Assembly: GCA_021827225.1 (NCBI GenBank) | Contig: JAKAXG010000322.1 | Coordinates: 1-5,749, forward strand | Length of the DNA: 5,749 nucleotides | Direction of reading: 5' to 3' | DNA from: Actinomycetes bacterium | GTDB taxonomy: Bacteria; Actinomycetota; Acidimicrobiia; Acidimicrobiales; Palsa-688 | Shown: piece by piece, positions 1 through 5,749 of the stretch | How the letters are laid out: the number at the start of each line of letters is the position of its first letter | Position numbering within the stretch: the first letter of the stretch is position 1 | The notes under the pieces: model-generated | Databases searched by the model: none | The model's input: the letters and a program-made list of their open reading frames with translations, nothing else | Told to the model about the DNA's origin: nothing | Position numbers and translations under genes: made by a program

Positions 1-471
1 GGGCGCGCCGGCCGGGGGGGTGGTCCCGCCCGGCGGGGTGGTGCCGGGAGCGGCCGGAGGGGCCGGCGGCGGGGTGGTGGCCGCCGGGACGGGGACAGTG
101 TCGCCGCCCGGAGCGGGCGGCGGGGTCCCCGGGCTGTCGGCGGCCGCCGTGTCGGTGGCCCCGGTGTCGGCGGCCTCGGAGTCGGGCGGGCCGCCGCGGT
201 TGCGGCTGCGCCCGCCGCGCGATCCCCGGCGGCGCCTCTTCTTGGCGCCACCCTCGGCCGGGCTCGCCGAGCCCGGGTCGCGCGCCGAGCCGGGGTCGCC
301 GGCCGGCTCGGGGTTCCCGGCCGGCTCGGGGTCACCGGCCGGCTGGGGGCCGGCGGGGTCGCCCGGACCGGACAGCCCGTTGCCGCTCAGGCGCGGGGGT
401 GGTTCATTCCCTACAGGGGTGGACCCGGCTTGGGAACTGGTGGTTCCTCCGGCGAAGGTCTCGTCCGACAT
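1..471 (-). CDS. rne: Probable ribonuclease E/G, disordered N-terminal part (partial, cut by left window edge)
   Basis: The reading frame opens at ATG 471-469 and stays open for 157 codons to the window edge, so only the N-terminus is visible. It has no recognisable fold: residues 1-75 are rich in Gly, Pro, Ala and Ser and include a hexapeptide repeat (46-69). Residues 77-92 form a strongly basic patch (KKRRRRGSRGG, then RSRNR). Residues 93-157 are Pro/Ala/Thr-rich. Basic arginine patches in long disordered arms are common in actinobacterial RNase E/G, where they can contact RNA or partner proteins. The S1 and catalytic domains would lie outside the window. The start is supported by AAGGGA eight bases upstream. 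It follows the radical SAM-linked gene by 15 bases and is probably co-transcribed with it. Identification rests on the basic patch and on the usual gene order after TIGR03936, not on a catalytic motif. Another RNA-binding or ribosome-associated protein with a disordered start is possible. Confidence 0.62.
   Translation of the reverse strand, partial: MSDETFAGGTTSSQAGSTPVGNEPPPRLSGNGLSGPGDPAGPQPAGDPEPAGNPEPAGDPGSARDPGSASPAEGGAKKRRRRGSRGGRSRNRGGPPDSEAADTGATDTAAADSPGTPPPAPGGDTVPVPAATTPPPAPPAAPGTTPPGGTTPPAGAP
265..336 (-). repeat. Four tandem 18-bp units encoding a hexapeptide repeat
   Basis: Residues 46-69 of the probable RNase E/G read as four consecutive hexapeptides: GDPEPA, GNPEPA, GDPGSA and RDPGSA. 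A looser related stretch (DPAGPQPA) lies just before. The first two DNA units are nearly identical and the last two have diverged, which fits local slippage duplication followed by drift. The unit is acidic and proline-rich and precedes the basic patch. The copy number probably varies between relatives. Confidence 0.7.
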
Positions 472-479
472 TGCCTAAA

Positions 480-485
480 TCCCTT
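480..485 (-). promoter_or_regulatory. Ribosome binding site for the probable RNase E/G gene
   Basis: AAGGGA, within the longer GAGAAGGGA, lies eight bases before ATG 471, which is good Shine-Dalgarno spacing. It sits in the 15-base gap after the TGA (489-487) of the upstream gene and decides the start. An ATG overlapping that stop (490-488) is in a different frame and does not open this protein. Confidence 0.65.
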
Positions 486-486
486 C

Positions 487-1274
487 TCATGACGCACGCT
501 CCAGGGCGTGCGGCGCTCCCGTCGCGTCGCCTGGCCGAGCCGCCGGAAGGGGCTCGAGGCGCGCGCCGTCGCGCAGAATCCATTGGTGGGTCCGCCGGAC
601 GTCGCGCTCCTCCAGGTCGGAGGCGAGCGCGCCGAGTACGTCGGCGGGCCGGACGGTCCGGGGCATGGCGGCCAGATCAGCCTCCAGCCACACTCCCCCG
701 TCTCCGTCTGGCTGGTCGGACCCGTCGGGGCCGGCCAGCCTGAGTTCCTTGATCCCCGGCCGCACGTCCTCGGTCACCGGGGCCCCCTTGCGGGTGCGGG
801 TGACCATGAGGATCGGTTCGGCCAGGGCGGCGGCCACCCAGTCGGCCACCTGGGCGGCGGTCACGGAACCGCGGCCCTCGGCCGGCACCAGCCGCCACCG
901 CCACGAGCAGGACACCACGTCCTCCTGCAGCGACGGCGTGCCCGGGGTGAGGACGGCGACGGCGGTCGCGTCCACGCCGACCGGCAGGGCGGCCGACAAC
1001 CGGGCGGTGAGGGTGGAAAGGTCCACGCCGGCGAGGTCGCTGACCTCGACGTCGAGGAACTCGGCCACGGACTCGTGACCGGTGGGAAGGGCCAGCCCGA
1101 AGCTGACCTTGGGACGCGGCGAGAAGCCCTCGCTGTATGCCAGCGGGAGCTGCACCCGACGGAACGCCCGCTCCCACATGCGGGCCACGTCCCGGTGACT
1201 GGTCCAGCGGATCTTGCCAAGCTTGCAGAACCTGATCCGCAGCCGGGCCCGACCCTCCCTGCCGTCGGCGGGGG

Positions 1275-1278
<4 letters not shown>
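487..1278 (-). CDS. Radical SAM-linked protein, TIGR03936 / DUF2344 family
   Basis: This 263-residue protein has the N-terminal signature I associate with the family. Residues 12-31 read LRIRFCKLGKIRWTSHRDVA, with the conserved S27-H28-x-D30. They are followed by LPLAYSEGFSPRPKVSFG (residues 44-61) and ALPTGHESVAEFLDVEV (63-79). The C-terminal third is more variable, with a final strand-like segment around THQWILRDGARLEPL (230-244). No membrane segment or signal peptide is seen, so it is probably cytosolic. The start is GTG 1278-1276, whose last bases form the TGA stop of the upstream radical SAM gene (a four-base GTGA overlap). The same frame stays open upstream of the GTG but reads as nonsense opposite the radical SAM gene. 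Family members are found beside, or fused to, TIGR03960 proteins, which suggests an accessory or substrate-handling subunit. The reaction is unknown to me. Family assignment is confident; function is open. Confidence 0.9.
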
Positions 1279-3233
<1,955 letters not shown>

Positions 3234-3241
3234 GTCCCTTG

Positions 3242-3255
3242 CCAGTCTAGACCGG
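3242..3255 (-). promoter_or_regulatory. Near-perfect palindrome with a possible -10 element before the radical SAM gene
   Basis: On the minus strand this reads CCGGTCTAGACTGG, a 14-base palindrome with one imperfect pair (G-T, a wobble if transcribed). It lies eight bases before ATG 3233. It contains TAGACT (3249-3244), which fits the TANNNT pattern of a housekeeping -10 box. Transcription from it would start about 3240-3238 and give a nearly leaderless message. The hexamer at -35 spacing (TCGGTC, 3272-3267) is poor. This could be an internal promoter, an operator or chance; the sequence alone does not decide. Confidence 0.25.
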
Positions 3256-3284
3256 GGCGACCGCGAGACCGACGGCCCGAACCC

Positions 3285-3300
3285 CCCGCAAGGGTGCGGG
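3285..3300 (-). terminator. Small GC hairpin directly after rodA; weak or partial terminator candidate
   Basis: On the minus strand, CCCGCA, loop CCCT, then TGCGGG form a perfect 6-bp stem with a four-base loop. It starts on the base right after the rodA TGA. It is followed by GGGTTCGGG and has no T-run, so it is not a canonical intrinsic terminator. It could dampen read-through or protect the 3' end of an upstream message. A chance stem is quite possible in such GC-rich DNA. Confidence 0.3.
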
Positions 3301-4485
3301 TCAGCTGAACCGGCGCATGCGGACGCTCTCCACCAGGCCCAGGCCGGCGAAGGTGGCGATTACCGCCGATCCCCCGTAGCTCATCAGCGGCAGGGGGATC
3401 CCGGCCACCGGCATGATGCCGAGGGTCATGCCGACGTTCTCGAACACCTGGAAGGTGATCATGGCCAGCACCCCGACGCAGACGAGCGTCCCGAAGGAGT
3501 CCCGCGACAGGGTGGCCGCTCGCCAGGTCCTCCAGATCACCACCAGGAACAGCAGCAGCAGGATCCCGGAGCCGACCAGGCCGAGCTGCTCGCCGACGGC
3601 GGTGAAGATGAAGTCGGTGCGCTGCTCGGGGACGTAGGACAGGTTGGTCTGGGTGCCCTTGCCCAGCCCCTGGCCGGTCACCCCGCCGTTGCTGACGGCG
3701 ATCTTGGACTCGGCGACGTTGTACATGGTCGCCCCGGCCACGGTCTGCAGCAGGGCCGGGTTGGGCTGGTTGGGGGCGTTGACGAACGATGTCAAGCGGT
3801 CCCTCTGGTAGGCCTTGAGCACACCGAGCTGCACCACCGCCACGGCGATGGCCACGGTGAGCACGCCGAGCAGGGCCAGGTGCTTCCCCGACGCCCCGCC
3901 GATCAGCAGCACGGCGATGAGCACGGCGGCCAGGACCAGGGCCGAACCCAGGTCGGGCTGCTTGTAGATCAGCACGAACGGGATGCCGGCCAGGGCCAGC
4001 ACGACGGCCAGGCCCTTGCCCGTCAGACGCCCCCGAGCGGAGGCGCAGTAGGCGGCCAGGGCGATGATGAGCCCGATCTTGGCGAACTCCGACGGCTCCA
4101 TCTGGTAGCTGCCCACCTGGAACCAGGCCTGGGCGCCCTTGCTCTTGTGGCCCACCACGTAGACCGCCAGCAGCATGAAGATGCAGAAGCCGTACACCAG
4201 CAGCGCCCAGTCCCGCAGCTTGCGGTAGTCCACGGCCGCCACCACGAGCATGACCACCGTGCCGAGCACCATGTACATGGCCTGCTTCTTCAGGAAGTAG
4301 GTGGGGCTGAGCCCGGAGGCCTGCAGCTGGTCGCGGGTGGCGGTGTAGACCATGAGGCATCCGAAGGCCCCGATGACCAGGGCGGTCAGGGCCAGCAGCG
4401 GGTCGAAGTGGCGCCACTTGCGGGGGGCCACACCCTGGCGGCGGGAGGCGGTCCGGGAGGTGGCCGGGATGTCGGTCTTCAGCAT
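3301..4485 (-). CDS. rodA: Rod-shape-determining SEDS peptidoglycan glycosyltransferase RodA
   Basis: RodA polymerises lipid II into glycan strands at the membrane for side-wall elongation, together with PBP2. This copy has 394 residues, a normal length, with a basic cytosolic start (1-25) and about ten hydrophobic segments, roughly at 28-48, 68-86, 92-112, 134-150, 157-174, 178-197, 202-222, 300-318, 331-352 and 360-388. The long extracellular loop falls at about 223-299. SEDS signatures are present: MEPSEFAK (129-136, with E133 and K136), KQPDLGSAL (175-183), GLGKGTQTNLSYVPEQRTDF (273-292) and GIPLPLMSYGGSA (362-374). D291 in the TDF motif matches the essential catalytic aspartate known in E. 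coli and B. subtilis RodA. The start at ATG 4485 lies 13 bases after the mrdA stop. No clear Shine-Dalgarno is visible, so translation may depend on coupling to mrdA. The same frame stays open far upstream opposite mrdA, but that part is a low-complexity shadow, not a fusion. FtsW is the close relative; the mrdA neighbour favours RodA. Confidence 0.95.
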   Translation of the reverse strand: MLKTDIPATSRTASRRQGVAPRKWRHFDPLLALTALVIGAFGCLMVYTATRDQLQASGLSPTYFLKKQAMYMVLGTVVMLVVAAVDYRKLRDWALLVYGFCIFMLLAVYVVGHKSKGAQAWFQVGSYQMEPSEFAKIGLIIALAAYCASARGRLTGKGLAVVLALAGIPFVLIYKQPDLGSALVLAAVLIAVLLIGGASGKHLALLGVLTVAIAVAVVQLGVLKAYQRDRLTSFVNAPNQPNPALLQTVAGATMYNVAESKIAVSNGGVTGQGLGKGTQTNLSYVPEQRTDFIFTAVGEQLGLVGSGILLLLFLVVIWRTWRAATLSRDSFGTLVCVGVLAMITFQVFENVGMTLGIMPVAGIPLPLMSYGGSAVIATFAGLGLVESVRMRRFS

Positions 4486-4498
4486 GGGCTGGGATCCA

Positions 4499-5749
4499 TC
4501 AGTTCTGGCCGCCGCTGCCGGTCGCCGAGTAGGAGACCGGCTGCAGCGGGAAATGGAACAGGGCGTCGTATATCTCGCGGACCACCGGACCGGCGACGGA
4601 CGCGCCGTAACCGGAGTCCTCCATGAACGCGTCGACCACGTACTGGGGATTGCTGACCGGGGCGAAAGAGGTGAACACGGAGGTGGCCTGGCGGGGAGCG
4701 TTGACCTGGGCGGTGCCTGTCTTGCCGGCGATGCCCACCGAGGCGACGGGCGTGCCGTTGAACACACCGTACGCGGTGCCGCGGGAATTGTTGACGACAC
4801 CCTGGAAGCCGGCCAGCATGGCGGCGCGCCACTCCGGCTGCAGCTCGACGCGGGCGGCCACCTGGGGGGCGAACACCTTGGCCACCCTGCCGCTGCCCGA
4901 CTGGGCGTCGACCACCAGTTGCGGGACGTAGCGGGTGCCGCCGTTGGCGAAGGTGGCGTAGGCGTTGGCGAGCTGCACGGGCGTGACCAGCAGCTCGTCC
5001 TGGCCGATGGCCAGCTGGTCGCTGTTGCCCGGGTACCACTGGGCCTGCTGGAACACCCCGGGGTGGGCCTGGTGGTCCTTGACGTAGGACCGGGGGGTGG
5101 GCACCTTGCCGGCGGACTCGTTGGGAAGGGCGATCCCGGTCGGCGAACCGAAGCCGTACTGCCTGGCCACGTTCTGCAGGGCCTCGTCGCCGTACTGCTG
5201 GCGGCCGTACCACAGCTTGAGGCCGATGGTGTTGAAGTAGTTGTCGCTGGACACGGTGATGGCCTGGGCCAGGTCGATGGGCCCGTAGGCCTCCCCGTTG
5301 TCGTTGTGGGCGACGAAGTTGCCGACCTGCATGCTGCCGGTGTCGTTGAAGATGCTGTACGGGGTGACCAGCCCGTACCTGAGGCCGGCGGTGGCGGTGA
5401 CCAGCTTGAAGGTGGAGCCCGGGGCGTAGGCCCCCTGGATGGTGCGGTCGAGCAGCGGGTAGCTCGGGTTGTCGAGCAGCGCCTTGTAGTTGGCCTGGCT
5501 GATGCCCCCCACGAACTGCGACGGGTCGTAGGTGGGGGTGGTGGCCAGGGCCAGGATCCGGCCGGTCCTCGGGTCCTCGACCACGGCCGAGCCGGCCGGG
5601 GCGGCAAAATCCCGGTTGGTGGTGGGATCGAAGGTCTGGCGGGCCGCCGCCAGCCCCTGGGCCAGCGCCTGCTCGGCGACCAGCTGGATGTGGCCGTCGA
5701 TGCTCAGCCTCAGGTCGTTGCCGGGGACCGGCGGGGTGCCGGTGAGGGA
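4499..5749 (-). CDS. mrdA: Penicillin-binding protein 2 (peptidoglycan transpeptidase), C-terminal 416 residues, partial
   Basis: This is the D,D-transpeptidase that cross-links the strands made by RodA; in full it is a class B PBP with one N-terminal membrane anchor and a dimerisation domain. The frame is open from the window edge to TGA 4501-4499, so the anchor and most of the pedestal domain are missing. The visible part begins near the family-typical LRLSIDGHIQ and FAAPAGSAVVEDPRTG. All three catalytic motifs are intact, numbered from the first visible residue: S112-T-F-K115 with the acylated serine (in GAYAPGSTFK), S168-D-N170 (in VSSDNYF) and K343-T-G345 (in GIAGKTGTAQ). The C-terminus is short after the catalytic domain and has no added domain. 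A GTG at 5584 is internal, since the homologous sequence continues upstream of it. It lies 13 bases before rodA, giving the usual PBP2-RodA pair; mreC and mreD would be expected further upstream, outside the window. Confidence 0.95.
   Translation of the reverse strand, partial: SLTGTPPVPGNDLRLSIDGHIQLVAEQALAQGLAAARQTFDPTTNRDFAAPAGSAVVEDPRTGRILALATTPTYDPSQFVGGISQANYKALLDNPSYPLLDRTIQGAYAPGSTFKLVTATAGLRYGLVTPYSIFNDTGSMQVGNFVAHNDNGEAYGPIDLAQAITVSSDNYFNTIGLKLWYGRQQYGDEALQNVARQYGFGSPTGIALPNESAGKVPTPRSYVKDHQAHPGVFQQAQWYPGNSDQLAIGQDELLVTPVQLANAYATFANGGTRYVPQLVVDAQSGSGRVAKVFAPQVAARVELQPEWRAAMLAGFQGVVNNSRGTAYGVFNGTPVASVGIAGKTGTAQVNAPRQATSVFTSFAPVSNPQYVVDAFMEDSGYGASVAGPVVREIYDALFHFPLQPVSYSATGSGGQN

Noticed and set aside
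20..478. Plus-strand 152-codon frame, Gly/Pro-rich
   Set aside because: It lies antisense to the probable RNase E/G start. The minus-strand frame has a good ribosome binding site, correct operon orientation and an RNase E-like basic patch.
3301..4485. FtsW rather than RodA
   Set aside because: The two are close SEDS relatives, but the immediate mrdA (PBP2) neighbour and the absence of division genes favour RodA.
4499..5584. GTG 5584 as the true start of the PBP2 gene
   Set aside because: Upstream codons in the same frame continue typical PBP2 sequence (LRLSIDGHIQ, then FAAPAGSA) to the window edge, so the GTG encodes an internal valine.
3301..5607. Apparent 768-residue open frame that would fuse an extra N-terminal domain to RodA
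   Set aside because: The first 374 residues are Pro/Ser/Thr/Arg low-complexity sequence lying out of frame over mrdA, whose own frame carries all three PBP motifs. RodA similarity begins exactly at ATG 4485.

Overview
The window is a dense, single-strand chromosomal segment: every gene I can support runs on the minus strand, so reading order is right to left. GC content and third-position G/C are very high. This, with the gene content (elongasome PBP2 and RodA, a radical-SAM pair, and the arginine/proline-rich start of a probable RNase E/G), suggests a rod-shaped high-GC bacterium. Most likely it is an actinomycete-phylum (Actinomycetota) lineage, possibly outside the classical Streptomyces/Mycobacterium groups. 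That placement rests on composition and gene order only.

Layout in transcription order: (1) 5749-4499, the C-terminal 416 residues of penicillin-binding protein 2 (mrdA), holding the whole transpeptidase core and cut by the window edge; (2) 4485-3301, rodA (mrdB), the SEDS glycosyltransferase that partners PBP2; (3) a 67-base gap with a small hairpin directly after the rodA stop and a near-perfect palindrome just before the next start; (4) 3233-1275, a 652-residue radical SAM protein of the TIGR03960 type; (5) 1278-487, a 263-residue radical SAM-linked protein (TIGR03936/DUF2344), overlapping the previous gene by four bases; (6) 471-1, the first 157 residues of a protein with a disordered, proline-rich, arginine-rich N-terminus, most probably a ribonuclease E/G, cut by the left window edge.

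Functionally, the right half builds lateral wall peptidoglycan: RodA polymerises glycan strands and PBP2 cross-links them. The left half holds a two-gene radical SAM module of unknown function beside a probable RNA-processing enzyme. As I recall, this order (mre genes, mrdA, rodA, TIGR03960, TIGR03936, rne/rng, then rplU, rpmA and obg) recurs in several phyla. The window therefore looks like a conserved core locus rather than an accessory island.

I see no tRNA, rRNA, CRISPR array, insertion sequence or phage-like gene. The closest thing to an undescribed system is the TIGR03960/TIGR03936 pair: clearly enzymatic, translationally coupled, widely conserved, and without an established substrate that I know of. 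No stretch over 300 bases lacks a gene; the only gaps are 13, 67 and 15 bases.
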